NCBI GenBank assembly: GCA_959347315.1
Contig: OY365810.1
Location: forward strand, 2,904,334-2,968,333
Direction of reading: 5' to 3'
From: Bimastos eiseni
Lineage: Eukaryota > Annelida > Clitellata > Crassiclitellata > Lumbricidae
DNA: 64,000 nucleotides
Made by a program: the position numbers and the translations under genes. Below the pieces are notes generated by a model. It was not told where the DNA came from. It ran no database searches and worked only from the letters and a program-made list of their open reading frames with translations. Below, piece after piece: positions 22,642 to 34,555 of the stretch. The first letter of the stretch is position 1. Every line of letters starts with the position of its first letter.

Positions 22642-22705
22642 ATGGAAAATCCTTTTGGAATTGCAGTTCTTCTTGGAGGCGTTTTCCTTTTTCCTTCATG
22701 CTTTG
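22642..22705 (+). CDS. LR1 exon 1: signal peptide
   Basis: The ATG at 22642 opens MENPFGIAVLLGGVFLFPSC, a signal peptide, and ends at donor G|GTATGG in phase 1, matching the lectin exon at 23429. A minimal upstream frame (ATG GAC TGA at 22632-22640) ends one base before this start and could lower initiation. LR1 is the only member of this receptor family on the plus strand and the only one with a convincing first exon. Confidence 0.72.
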
Positions 22706-23428
22706 GTATGGTTCTTGTTTTGGTTTATTTTTGAAATATGAACATAGTCGGCGTACTTCTTTGGTCGTTGGTAATTATGGTGATATTTTAGCTTCCATTG
22801 CTTCAAAAACTTTCAAATAACAAGTAGGGGTCTATTATTTAAATTAATTTTTATTATTATAATTATTGCCATCATTCTTATTGTTGTTGTTGGGGGTGGT
22901 GTTGGTGTTGTTTTTATTTTACATTTGGTGCACCGATTATTGCTGTTAATTTTGTTACTCAGAGAAAGCATAACGTCTTCTGATCAAGAGTGCAGTGCAT
23001 GCATTGCTGGATATCTCACGCAGCAAATCATACTACGCATAATTGTTACGATATAAGAATCATTTTGGCCTACTCTAACTCATCTATGTGATATATCGGT
23101 TGTATTTTTTCTTTTAATAGCATTAAAAGGCTCGTTAATAAGCTTTTGTTTTTAACATATTTGTCTAATTATAGGTTACGCATACGTAAGCTTACGTGTA
23201 ATTACGTCATACGAATGTCAGCATTCCCACATATTATATGAGTTTGCGCACTAAATAATTCATGCATAATTAAAGATATGCATGATTAAACATAGTCTGA
23301 AACAATGCAGAATATATTGGGTAGATTGCTCTCTTTATTATAGTATAGAATAGAGCTTCTTCCGAGAGGTTTACAGTAATTTTTTCAATTGCTGTAAAAT
23401 GCCTTTACTCTCTGGTAACGCTGTACAG

Positions 23429-23719
23429 CTACTAAAAGCGAAATTTGCGTCGAAGAGACATTCAACGCTACTTGTCCATCTGACACCTTCATCCACATCC
23501 AAAGCGCCCTCTACGGTCGAATGCGTAGCAGTCGATGCATAGACTTTGACAACAGAGAACTGAATTGCCGTGCAAATGTTCAACCGTATCTTGAACGCCT
23601 TTGTAACGGACGTAATGGATGCGATATCAAAGCTTCAAATAATACGTTGCGATCTGCTGAGGGTTCTTGCGCGATGCATCTAAAGCCTTATCTGGAAGTT
23701 TTCTACGAATGCCTTCCAG
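23429..23719 (+). CDS. LR1 exon 2: SUEL/rhamnose-binding-lectin-like domain (type I)
   Basis: 291 bp, phase 1-1, acceptor CGCTGTACAG, donor GTAAAT. It encodes a full SUEL-like domain of 97 residues: SEICVEETFNATC, the sugar-binding signature ALYGRMRSSRC, then LERLCNGRNGC and, at the end, PYLEVFYEC. The YGR motif typical of this lectin family is kept. The usual D-P-C near the end is replaced (EGSC), so binding specificity may differ. The exon has the same length and phase as the type I lectin exons of LR2-LR4. Confidence 0.85.
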
Positions 23720-23944
23720 GTAAATACACACAATACTAATTATGATGTTTTCCCAACATACTGGATATAGATAGAGTCGTCTATTGTGATCACGATCTTT
23801 CAAATTGGACAGCAGTGAGCTCTGTATGCATAATTTATATATACATTTCCATGTATGCTGTTCTGCATTAATGCATGATTATAATGTATTGCCAATATGA
23901 TAGATTTCAGTTACGAGTCATTTTAGGCATTTTTCATAGGCCGT

Positions 23945-24420
23945 GTGACTGTACGATCGAGTCAGTCACGCGGAACGTGCACGCCCTCTGTAGCCAAATG
24001 CTTACCTCTCGGTGGAGAGCAGCTGTTGTTGAAGTGACCGCGACCGCTTGTCACAGGTGGCTATTCAATCGACCGACCAACACAGGACGAATTTTGTTTC
24101 TACGTCTTCCTCGTGCCTCGACGAATATCCGGACGTGCGTCACCATACACCAGCGAGGGACTACTCGTCTACTTTGTATTATGTCTGCGAATCATTTTCA
24201 ACAGTTGTTGCTCAACACCACTCGGCCAAGATATTCTGAATATCTATACCACCAGTCAGCTATCTACGGGAATCTGTTGGATGGTTGCATGCTTGTACGT
24301 GGGCCCACCCTGGCGACTCTATCAGCTTTCTGTGCTAACATCATTTTGGCCAGCGCAGAGAGTGCCTCTGTGTAGATTACTTGAAGAGGCGCTAAATCAA
24401 GTTTCATTGATTCAAGATTC
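23945..24420 (+). mobile_element. LINE 3' end fragment in LR1 intron (CR1/L2-like)
   Basis: Ends with 'agagtgcctctgtgtagatt' and 'acttgaagaggcgctaaatc', the tail found at 2.46, 28.0 and 54.4 kb. The preceding block ('cagtcagctatctacgggaa') matches the fragment at 54.05-54.37 kb. The frames are broken and the left edge is uncertain. Confidence 0.55.
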
Positions 24421-25478
24421 AAGTTCACATGTAGTCTACGTATGTTACAGAAGCAATTGTTCCAATCAGTGTTCACAAAGAGCAAAACAAGATAAAGAGC
24501 AACATGAATTGAAACAATGATTGTTAGAGGGCAAAAGGAAAAGAAAAAAACCCTTAGAGAGTCCGTTTACGAATTCGCCTTTTACAAATGACTGGAAATA
24601 TCGTTTGCACGTCAGTCACACAACTTCACGAGGCAACTAATCATTTGCGTCACCCTCTCCTAACCCTGCCCAGGCGGGGTCTTGGGATTTGTGCAAATCC
24701 GATGAGTTTTCACATGGGGTGGGGTACAGTACGTGGTTTATGATTTTAAATTTCATATTTAATGTCCTCTGCATAGAAAATGGTCAAATTTTGTCACAAA
24801 TCGAGATAATTTTGGTGCTTTTATTAGAAATTCTACTTGAAATATCCGAAGAATTCATCAGCATAGAATTTACTCCATTAGGCACAAATGCTTAACATGC
24901 TTGAATTGCGCGGACCCCCGCGGAGCTTACGACACTCTCCCATGCCCGCTAGTCGTTCTGGGCTTCGAAGCTCTGGCGACGCCACTGCAACTAATTATTA
25001 AAACTTCAACATTCTTTAAGTGTACATGAATTTCATGCATTTATATAGGTATGTGTGTATGCATTAAGCCACCTAACATTGCATCATGTTAATATATAGG
25101 CCTACGTTTAATTAAAAATGCGGAACTACTAACTAACTGATTTCAATTGCAGGAATTTAGGACATTCGTAAATGTTTGCAGGACAGAGTTAAACAGAACA
25201 GCGCAAGTGCAGCGATAACTGTTCCACTTCCAATTGCCATCAAAATTATTATGATAATGCCTTTTATAAATTATGTTAATTAAATACAGTCTGCGGAATA
25301 TAACAGTACAACTTGTCGGTGTTATTTTAGTACTTTGAAGTAAATGCACCTGAAAAATATGTTCGTATTATTTCAAGCTGAATTCCTCACTAACATTTGT
25401 ACTATTTTTAATTGAGAACATTATTCTCGTTTGATTGGAGAAAATAAAAATTACGTTGCATTTGCTATGATCGAGCAG
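24421..25478. other. LR1 intron
   Basis: No exon was recognised between the lectin and TM exons. In particular no CCP exon of the kind found in LR2-LR4 was seen. Parts may be paralogous to the LR4 intron near 54.4-54.7 kb. Confidence 0.4.
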
Positions 25479-25628
25479 ATGGTTGTGTGCATTGTCTTAC
25501 GAACGGTGACCAAAGTTTCGCAAAGACACTGACGATTGCTAAAACATGCACGACGGTGGCCTTGGTCATCTTTCTGGTAACTGTCGCAATGATCATCTAT
25601 AAACAACGGCAGAGATATCAACAAAGAA
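25479..25628 (+). CDS. LR1 exon 3: transmembrane segment
   Basis: 150 bp, phase 1-1, acceptor GATCGAGCAG, donor GTAATA. It encodes a short ectodomain stub, the helix TTVALVIFLVTVAMIIYK and a basic stop-transfer stretch (QRQRYQQR). The helix is similar to the LR4 TM exon (VTLIIFLAAMALFIHRLR). The 18 bases spanning its acceptor side recur with one mismatch at 25663-25680. Confidence 0.78.
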
Positions 25629-27022
25629 GTAATAATGACTGGATGTCTTCCCTAGCGAATGATGGCTGTGTGCATTGTATAACAGTTAGTTAGTTAAGAT
25701 TGGTTTTGCATTACTATATAATTTAACTTCTCATTACATTATAAAAATATGCGCTCATTGGAACTATGCTAGTGTATATCATGCTGTCATGAGTGGTCCT
25801 GCGCGAGGATATTCCTTACTCCTTAATGCCTTCCCTTGTAACCTTACGTTGTTCAATGGTTACTAATCTTCTATTTAATATGTTTGTTATGTTACACCTT
25901 CACTGTCAATTGATTTGATTTGGTTACAATACCATTATCGTTATCGTTATTGTTAAGATAACAATAACTTGTACTTGACATTAAGCATCACATCGAACAT
26001 CACCACATTTTCTAGGCAATCATGTGCTTGTCATTATTCCCACACATGCCAATGTAGAATCCATATTTTCACATCTGACGAGTTTGGTAGCATCTTCAGA
26101 TTCACCAAATGCCCTTTAAAATATGGTCGACATGAGAAACCAGGACAAAGCCAATGTTATTGTGGTATAATGCATTATCAAATCCTTTCACTTCCTTTTT
26201 GAGCAATCCCGCCTTCGTCTGTATACAGTAATTGTTATTGTCACATTAGCATGCTAGACAAATAGAAAATGACATACCAGACCCTAAGTTTAAAAAATAT
26301 GTTTTCCACTTAAACTCCTGCGCTTCTTGTCACGGTGGGAGGCAGCGAGAAGATGTCGGATGACCCCGATTACTCAGCACACCTGTATCGAACAATTCAA
26401 CTGATGACTAGGGTTGATGGAACCAGCCGCCGACAGACACCTGAGCTGAAGCCAATAGGGATGTGGATGTTACGACAAGGTTACGACTGGCCAGAACCGG
26501 TCATGACCGACTTCAGCAGACGGGCATAAACCCCAGTGGTCGATCACGGAGGAATTCCGCGGCAATCATGACCCCGTGTTTTCAGACACAATACCTATTT
26601 GCTGCTTGATGATAGGAATTCAAAGGCTATCTAATTATGGAAAAGGATTCATGCATTTATACATGTACCTTTTAAAACCGTGCATTAGGATCCTTCGGCC
26701 AATGTGAGAGCTATGAATACGATCTACGGGAACTGCCGTTTCGTCAACGTTTATAATCAACGTTATCGCAGATGTATATTTTAATTTATTTTACTATTAA
26801 AGCTTTTTTAATCATCACATTGGTTCGAAGCGAACAGTCTGGAGGAGCCCATCCTTGATATACAAACAAGGAGGGAAGTCCATGGCTCTTCTTAATATGT
26901 CTTTTGGCATTTGTTTGTACGTCAAGCGAGATAGCTTGTATTCGGCTTTTACTTCATCCTTAATTACTAATATTTTAATCATTTGTTAATATGGCTGTTT
27001 AAATCTGTCTTTCTTGACTTAG
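25629..27022. other. LR1 last intron
   Basis: Nothing assignable. A 64-codon frame at 26335-26529 ends in a stop, has no supporting splice sites in the LR1 phase and matches no family I recognise. Confidence 0.4.
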
Positions 27023-27321
27023 CGAGCTTCTCGTGCTACGGCGACATTGGTGAAGTCCAGCCAATGGAATGCACTCGCTATGAACAAACGTCAACTGAGG
27101 TTGGTCCAAATCCTCCTCCAAGGTGCATTCCAGTACCGCAGTCTGAACAAGTCCCCTCTCCCCTCAATCAACATCGCCGTTTACCACCTGCTTCCAACAT
27201 CTACATGGAGTTACTTCCAGAGTATGAACTGATAGATCAGCCCACAACTGGTGCCACCATCAATGTTCCAGTGAACACGCGCAGTATTAATGTCACATTG
27301 AACATTACAGTTGATAAATGA
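27023..27321 (+). CDS. LR1 exon 4: cytoplasmic tail with tyrosine motifs
   Basis: Acceptor TTCTTGACTTAG, phase 1 in, stop TGA at 27319. The tail is ~99 residues: a conserved start (DIGEVQPME), a proline-rich middle (GPNPPPRCIPVPQ), the tyrosine motif NIYMELLPEYELI and a conserved C-terminus (ATINVPVN, then VTLNITVD). Homologous tails occur in LR3 (43982-44223) and LR4 (51994-52322). The shared Y-x-E-L-L suggests an SH2 docking site. The -2 residue here is Asn, so this copy does not strictly meet the ITIM consensus. Confidence 0.8.
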
Positions 27322-27714
27322 CCAAATGTGTATTGATCACTAAATACCACCTAATTGTGCGATGTAGTAATACTCGATAAGCCAGATAACACAGAAAACA
27401 TTAACCAGTTGCTAATTATTATTGATTCATAAAGCGTTAATTGTGGCATATCTTTATCTTTGACATATTCACCTGTGTTTCGATGTATACCGTGCTTGGA
27501 TGTCTGAACATTTTCACCAGACTTCTAAAGCCATCATCAATTTTTTCCATATTGGGTATAGCATTTATGTAGAGTTCCTTCTTTATAACTATTCTGAGTC
27601 GTTCCCGATCCATGCCCGGCATCCGCTATGTCGTGAAGACGATTATTTAGCCTACGATTAAGAAAATAAAAATACACAAGTTTCGCGTAAGATAAGAATG
27701 GATTGTTTCCCTAG

Positions 27715-28022
27715 TTTTGTCCAACAGGTACAGCAGGGTAACTTTTGTTTTCCATTATTCATGCTATAATTGGATGGATGTATTGCAATTTGAGCAATCC
27801 AATTTAGCTTTGAAGACGAAAGAGAGCAGCCTGCGTCATCGTGCCTTCTCTGTTGTGGACCCTACAACTTGGAATGAGCTTCTTCTGGACCTCCGGCTTT
27901 TACCAAGGAACTGCATACATGCTTTCTACTCTTCTCTTAAATCTCTTTGGCCGTTGTTGAACTGGGAGTGCCTCTGAGTGGATTTCTAGTAGAGGCGCTA
28001 TATCAAGTTTTATTGATTGCCT
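27715..28022 (+). mobile_element. LINE 3' end fragment (CR1/L2-like)
   Basis: The plus-strand frame contains SSLRHRAFSVVDPTTWNELL, the conserved RAFSV...WN-x-L block near the C-terminus of CR1/L2 reverse transcriptases. The tail 'gggagtgcctctgagtggat' and 'gtagaggcgctatatcaag' follow. It lies between LR1 and LU-C. Confidence 0.7.
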
Positions 28023-28328
28023 GACTAAGAGCTGACAACTGAAATAGCTCCTCGATACGTCCTTGAATATGAAGGCTCGACGACCTCATTTATCCTTGTT
28101 ATCATAAATAATTATTTTGTGTAGTCTGACTTGATACCTGCTGACTGATTTACTTTATTTGCAACAGAAATTCGAATTTTTAAGTCTGCCTTAAATGAAA
28201 GTGATGTCTATGGTTGAACAAAGTAAATCATTGTGCCCTATAAGAAAAAGTTGAAGCTATTAACTAATTAATACACAGTCTCTGGACTTATTTGCAGATT
28301 CCGAGTCATGGCCATTAAAACGGCTTAT

Positions 28329-28480
28329 TCAACCATCGGTGTCACATAGACGCTCACAGATAACAACTTTGTAAAGTCCATTAAAGAAAATCTCTTCGTT
28401 GCAGTTGATTTCATCAAGTTTTGAGTATTTCTTCGTAGAGCAAAATGCGTGAAACCATGTGACATTTTTACTGCGAAAAG
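28329..28480 (-). pseudogene. LU gene C: terminal exon with frameshift at the last cysteine
   Basis: Homologous to the LU-B terminal exon: acceptor TTGCTTTACAG, then NVTWFHAFCSTKK, DEINCNEEIFF and ICERLCDTDG. One T is missing where LU-B has TGT (Cys), giving a TGA immediately after DTDG. The next bases would read N-K-P-F-stop in the original frame, which supports a single-base deletion. The final Cys-Asn of the LU fold is lost, so the protein would lack a core disulfide. Confidence 0.7.
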
Positions 28481-28788
28481 CTGTAAAGCAAAACAACATC
28501 AAAATAATAAAAACCTACTCAAAATACTCAAATGTCCACGACAGGCAACATGTGCATTGCATATTATCAATGCCCGATTGCGAAATGGGATTCACCTCAA
28601 TAATTATTCGTAGCCTTCTTTTATCCAATCTATAGGCCTATAGATGGTAGTTTCATCTGTCAGTTCCTCAAAACTCCCGGAAAATGTACGCTTTAGGACT
28701 ACCACTGCTGCAGTGGTTCAGGCAGTCTCTTTGATCACATGCATGTCGTCTACATTTAAAGAGGAAAATTTAACTGCATCGTACATAC

Positions 28789-28917
28789 GGCTAATTTCGG
28801 TCTCGTAAGAACTCAGGCAGACGGATGCTTCTCCATAAGTCGACCGTGGACATTGCACTAGGAAAATCTGGAAAGAGTTCAAGCAGTTCCGGCAACGGTG
28901 GCACTTTATAGACTGCA
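28789..28917 (-). CDS. LU gene C: first half of Ly6/uPAR domain
   Basis: 129 bp, phase 1-1, acceptor TTACTGTTCCTTGCAG, donor GTATGT. It encodes QSIKCHRCRNC, then VQCPRST and ASVCLSSYE, the same cysteine layout as LU-A and LU-B. It splices in frame to 28329-28480, whose end is damaged. The gene may therefore be a recent pseudogene or make a truncated product. Confidence 0.65.
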
Positions 28918-31525
28918 CTGCAAGGAACAGTAATCACAAACTCTAGACAAAACGCTATAATAAAAAATATAAAAATGTAATGAAGAGCCCATCATAGCAC
29001 ATCCGCATAAGGGGAAACACAAACATTCAACTTTGGAGGCATTGTTTTGGCAAAGGCTGTAGGCCTATTTGGAAACTGTACCATCTGCGATGCTCAGTAA
29101 GGTCAAGAATGCGGAATGCATACTTCCACGGAGGTTGGGCATTACTATGGTTATAAACGGAGCTTTTCTTCAATAGTGATGCCAATATTGAGATCAGTGA
29201 GTCGGAGTTGAACACTTGAGTGCAGCATGTGGTTGGAAAGTATACCTAAGGGTTCAATTTAAATCGCAAAGTTTCCGTTATTTGTACTGAGCTGATCATC
29301 ATGAGTTTTCTGTTAATTTTTCCTTGAGTATGCCTAATAGGCTCCTATCGAATCTGATGCAAGAGTTAATATTTAAAACAAAGTGTTCATTACTAAATAC
29401 ATGGTTCTTAGATGGCAAAATGTATATAAATTTTTAAATGAGATATAAAAATAAAATTGCTCTTGCTATTTCTTAAAATTTAGGAAATAACTAGAACAAT
29501 ATAATGGCTTGAACACATTTAATGTGTCCTAAATGTCCGGTTGCAAGGTGGACAATGTCCTGACAATGTTTTTGTATTTTCTACATTATCTCGACACTCT
29601 GGCAATTTTCCGTGACTACTGGAGTGCAACCACTGCAGAGGTTATCTACTAAATATATTCAGTCGCGTCTTCAGTTTTAATGTTTTAACAGACTTTCATT
29701 TGATGGACCCGGTCAAAGATGTCAGTTGCAGGAACGAGTTTCACCCGCTTTAAGCAGTATACTGTAGGCCACCTCTTTGTCTTGGGCACCGATCTTCTGG
29801 ATACTAATTTCATTTTGAGGTTGTAGGCCTGTTGCGTCTTCGGATGATACCTTCTGCATCAGATCAACGCGACAAAAGTCAACATGTGATAAGTATTTAA
29901 GGCATTCTGATAATAAAATCAACACAGAATGGTAGGCCTACATTTTAGTTTTTCACACAAAACATATTTTAAATAATTACTATGAACGAACCTGTTGTCA
30001 AACATGAAATGCATAATATAAAACAGATTGATCCAAGTAATTTTGCTATTTTAATTTAGTAGAATACGACTTTTAAGTCTTAGGTAAAGTAAGGTCTTAA
30101 ACAGAATTGTACGGACTGAAATTCCTCCGATTAAAGCTAAGCTTAAAACTGAGCCAACATTTAAAGACCACACACTTGAGCGCATTGCATCAATTAATAT
30201 TTAGAAAACAGATCTTCTCAGGATAGGATATACCAACAATTGACCATTGAAATTTAATTTGCAATAATGAATCAATGTTTTCCAACACCCAGGTGTTCAA
30301 GACTTCAAAGAAACGATAACATTTGATTTACATCAGTGAATAAATCTAGATTTTTAAGCACCTATGTGTGCAGCAATTCACTAAAACGATGATATTATAA
30401 TGAGATTTCGACCTGCTAAGCCAGCATTTAAAGACTGCACACGTGAGCTCATATGCATCAATTGATATTCAGCAAAACATCTCACAATAGGATATAGCGA
30501 TCGACTGTTGTATGTTTGGAGATATTTTATATTAAATGCAGGGTATTTTTACCAAGTCCATAACACGATGACCAAAAATGTCAACTTAAGGCTTTCGCAA
30601 GTGAAACGCATCAATATGCCCAAGACATTCCAAGGGATCAGGAAATAAGAGCACAAGTTACTGCTAGTGTGCAAATCAATACAGAGTTCAAGTCTTAAAC
30701 TTTGACTTGACTGACATCAACGATTTTCACAGAACGAATCCAACTAACAGCAGCAAATTCAATGAACGATTAAAACTAAACAACGGTTTTTCAAGAATTG
30801 AACCAGCTACAGGCGAAATACTGAGTACCGCTCAACCTTTTTTTTGCTCGGTGCTGACCGGTCGAAGGTTCCTTTGTGTTGTTCTCTTTGTGCGGATTAT
30901 ATAATTTATCGATTGAAGCGCCTTGTCCAGTAAAAGTATAGACGTACATGTAGGTAGCCTGTGGGAGTAGGCCTACGCGGGCATGCAATTTTATCTAAAT
31001 ATTCATGCTTGACTTCCTACCAATGGAAGGATACTGATACATTGTGATACAGTTCAGTTCAACTTCAGAGCTTTTGGACGACGTTGGCTCATAACGAAAT
31101 GTGTTCACGATGCGTTAGACGCTGGGACTAATAATAAAAACTACATGAGTGAAAAGTCCTTCTCGAGCTCTTGGTTCATTGCATGTATCTCCATTTAGTT
31201 CGACAGTTGCCCTTTCAATCCAGCGCAACCAGAAAGACATTGAGAAGGATGCAATGACCTCCGCGGGTCACCAAACTTAACAGTGGACATCAGTAGAGGA
31301 CATAGGTGGAACTACATTATCAGTTGGGCTTGCAATATTGTCATTGATAGCTTGAAGACACGGTGTGCAAGTTTAATTATACTACATATTTAAACAAATT
31401 ATTAAAATACATGTAGTTATCTAGATTCAGACTGTATTCGCATAGGCTGTCAACTGCCTCGCTCGGAGTTACCACTGCATGTATGGCGCATGAATTTCTT
31501 GCCTCTGAGCACCTACAATGTATAG
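28918..31525. other. LU-C upstream flank
   Basis: No gene was recognised over ~2.6 kb. The region 29.99-30.1 kb repeats the LU-A/LU-B flank sequence, and a similar sentence recurs near 30.16-30.55 kb (two diverged 'ctgctaagccagcatttaaag'-type blocks). Confidence 0.45.
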
Positions 31526-31749
31526 ACAGTTACTGTAATGCAACGGTCATTGTCGAAACAACTTTCGTAGTCAGCATTGCAACAAACTCTTATAAGTGCA
31601 CGGATGGTAGGACATTTCAATATTTAAGGTGTGATGTAAGAATGATGAGACCTAATGGGAAATCATGGTTTGAAAGTTCTTCGGATTGACTCGTAGGCCA
31701 GAAGTTATATGTACAAAACAAAGTAACGAAGGTTTGAAATCAGGTGACG
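31526..31749 (+). pseudogene. broken CCP/sushi exon
   Basis: Acceptor TGTATAG, donor CG|GTGAGT. The translation starts SYCNATVIVETTF and continues NSYKCTDGRTFQYLRC and NGKSW, the first three cysteines and the Trp of a CCP module. The frame then hits a stop; shifting by one base restores RRPEVICTKQ with the fourth Cys and the correct phase 1 donor. The length of 224 bp, one short of a multiple of three, fits a single-base deletion. It is probably a remnant of another lectin-receptor copy on the plus strand. Confidence 0.5.
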
Positions 31750-32724
31750 GTGAGTAACGTTTCATTTTTTCTGTCCACTAGCTATCTGCAAAGCATTAGG
31801 TCAACTTTCATATTACGCTACACGCGGTAGCGAGTCGTGCGGCCTGCGAGTGAAATAATATACATTATGCTCCAATGATGCATCTCTGATAATGGGTGCA
31901 AACGACTATGACAGCTTCTCAAAATAAATGTTGTTAGCATCGACAGCAGCTGAATGCGTCGTGAATGTTTGACTCCAGCTGACCAGCTCAAGTGAGTGTG
32001 CTTGCTGAGTATATTATCAACAGTTCACTTAGACCTACTGATAACGATTATGTAATGCGAACTCTTTCGGTATTAAGGGATCCCTATAGGATTTTTCCTT
32101 CATCCTCCTTGCCTCGCTAAGCTGCTTTGTAGGATTAGTTGCACATTATTGATTTAACATAACACATCTTTGATGTTTGGTGAATATCGTGGAAAAGCAG
32201 AAACTCTCATGTCAATTGTCGGGATATATAGCCAGAGGTCACGGAGGGAAAGTTTCAGAATAGAACACTATGTTTTAGGTTTTCAGATTAGGATATGCCA
32301 TATTCAAAACATGAGAATAGATCAAAAACCTCTAATTACTCAATTGGAAGACCTCAAAGAGAAAATGTTACTTGTCAATTAGAACATTTTGGTCTTAAAT
32401 AAGACAATTTCTGAATGATATTTGAATATGAAGTCGCTCTACAAGAGTAGGCTTACCAGAAAATATTAGTAGAAGTATAATTATTAGAAACAATCCAAAC
32501 ATCTCTAAGATATTACGTGATAATTTTGTAAATCAAATCATATTAAAGACTTCAGTTTAGATAAATGATGACTGGCTGTTACAGAGGCCAATCGCATTCT
32601 TTGACTCCGCATTTCTAAACCCTACTCAAAAATGTTGCCCAACCAATCAGGTTATTCACGAGGCTCCCTCAAGTCCAGCGATTGTTACAGGAAAATTCCA
32701 GGAACGGTTTCAGTGGAGGATGTG
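31750..32724. other. intergenic
   Basis: No gene, repeat or RNA gene recognised. Confidence 0.4.
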
Positions 32725-33016
32725 TAGGACCCCGTGGTTTATGCGATTATGCGATGTTGCATATTTTCGCATAAATTGGCAGTTTTCGCATAATTTTTTA
32801 TGGAAAGTTTACGCAAGTTATTGCATAAAGTTAGGAAATTTCGGTCATTGTTAACTATAATTGGCTTGTCCAGGCTACTATTAGCCTATTGTGGCTATAT
32901 TTCACCGACCAGACGACGTAATTGTTAATGACTTGGACCCGTGGCTTATGCAATTATGCGATTTCGCATATTTTCGCATAATATACAAATTTTTTCGCAT
33001 AATTCACGGGGGCCTA
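32725..33016. mobile_element. 292-bp hAT-like MITE
   Basis: Inverted termini TAGGACCCCGTGGTTTATGC and, from the other end, TAGGCCCCCGTGAATTATGC. The flanking 8-bp repeats are AGGATGTG (32717-32724) and ATGATGTG (33017-33024), one mismatch. Subterminal 'cgcata' motifs are repeated many times in both orientations, as is common in hAT elements. There is no coding capacity. Confidence 0.75.
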
Positions 33017-33672
33017 ATGATGTGTTGGGGCGGAATTTGGCTGAGGACAAGAACGTATGGAGGCAAAGAATAGAATGACTAAATTAGGGTAGGCATTCTT
33101 GAAGAGGTGGAATTATACATGTAGTTTACGGTGGGAAAGCCTGTTGAGTGATAACTAGTAATGGAAGATTCAAGCAGGTGCACTTGAGACAAGAAAATAT
33201 ATTCTAGACTTGAGTTTTTTTATGCATCGTAGTGAATATGAGTTTTTTTTATATTTGCTTTACAACAAAAAACGCAGTCGGAGACGAGCTCAAAATCCAC
33301 GAGTATAATGATATTAGTTTATTTGGAAAGAAAACAATCTGATAAAGACGCAGAAATGTTTACATAAGTGACAGCTACGAGAATATAATCAGCCAACTCA
33401 ATCAGCGAGTAACATACTTAACAAATCAATTGATTTAAATTATTTGAGCTGCTGTTAAGTGCCTATTTTAAAGCTTTAGTTGTAGAGGATGAGTTTATTT
33501 TCTGCAACTTCTCCAGCAGATAGTGTCTATGCAAAATTATATTGAGACTAACCGTCAAATATGTATATATTAAATGAATATTATAGTTTCACTTTGCACA
33601 GCGTCATAGTTAGCAAAATAGAACGACTTTAATGTACCAGACGCAGCTAGAAGCATAGACGCATGTCTTGGA
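33017..33672. other. intergenic, downstream of LR2
   Basis: Nothing recognisable; it would contain the 3' UTR of LR2. Confidence 0.4.
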
Positions 33673-33875
33673 TTATGGACCCGTGTCTCTCACGTGGCTG
33701 TAAGATCCATAGGTTCCATCGGCCTGTTGGCCGTCTTCATATTTGTATTCATATTCGTATTCGTACTCATATTCGTATTCGGAAGCACATGTGGCGATTT
33801 GTCGTCTTAGGTGACTCTCTGGGTAATCACCTTCGTCAACACCTACTCGTCTTCGTGTTGCATTGACTTTCTTTC
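33673..33875 (-). CDS. LR2 terminal exon: replaced cytoplasmic tail with (EY)n repeat
   Basis: Acceptor AACAAACCAG, phase 1 in, TAA at 33673. It encodes ~67 residues: basic KKVNATRRR, DEGDYPESH, then SEYEYEYEYEYEYKYEDG and GTYGSYSHVRDTGP. The distance to the TM exon equals that in LR3, but the sequence is unrelated to the LR1/LR3/LR4 tails. The (Glu-Tyr)n is encoded by a TATTCG-type hexamer microsatellite. The result is an acidic, multi-tyrosine tail without the Y-x-E-L-L motif. The assignment rests on position, phase and frame. Confidence 0.5.
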
Positions 33876-34555
33876 CTGGTTTGTTTAAAATCAAAAATGC
33901 TAACAACGTCAAACTTAATACCTTGATGATGAACATCATTCTTGTGACACAATGGGGCCTACTTAAATGTATCAATATGAAAAAAATTACTTTTAAAACT
34001 ATAGTTATTCATACCAAAGGGACCAGCAATAAATTATGAAAATGATGATGTCTGATTCACACAGTAGGAGTATTGTGTTGTTTCAACATTCGCAAAGTGA
34101 AAATGTGGATTATGACTCATATGTGTGACTTGAATCGTTACCTTATGTGAGTACACTGAAAATCTCGTCTTTCAGAAATTGCCTGTTGAGCATCCAATCA
34201 AAAACTTTATAATATTCTCATTGTGTATCATTGTTTTCAGACTTTTTCGCTGGTATGAAAAACTCCAGATCAGCCATGTGGTCCATTTCAATATGAGGCG
34301 TAGGTTTCCGAAGATATTTTTGAGAAATAGTTAAAAGATCATCATGACGATAACCAGAGTTCAATCGCTGTTTCGCATTATGTTAATCAGTTTCACAAAT
34401 TGTGGAGTTTCCTGAGTCTCCGAATACTAAGGTACAATTGATGAAGACAAGGTGGCAAGTCTTATTTTACACAGAAATGTAAATTTCCCATGTTAACAAT
34501 AGAGTGACATTTTTAGCTAGATAAAAGTAAGTTAAAGTCATTTAAAAATTCTTGC

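Noticed and set aside
26335..26529. Plus-strand frame MSDDPDYSAHLYR... within the LR1 intron
   Set aside because: Ends in a stop, lacks matching splice sites and resembles no family I know.
27200..27260. ITAM in the LR1 tail (YMEL...YELI)
   Set aside because: Only three residues separate the two Y-x-x-L/I units; a classical ITAM needs six to eight.
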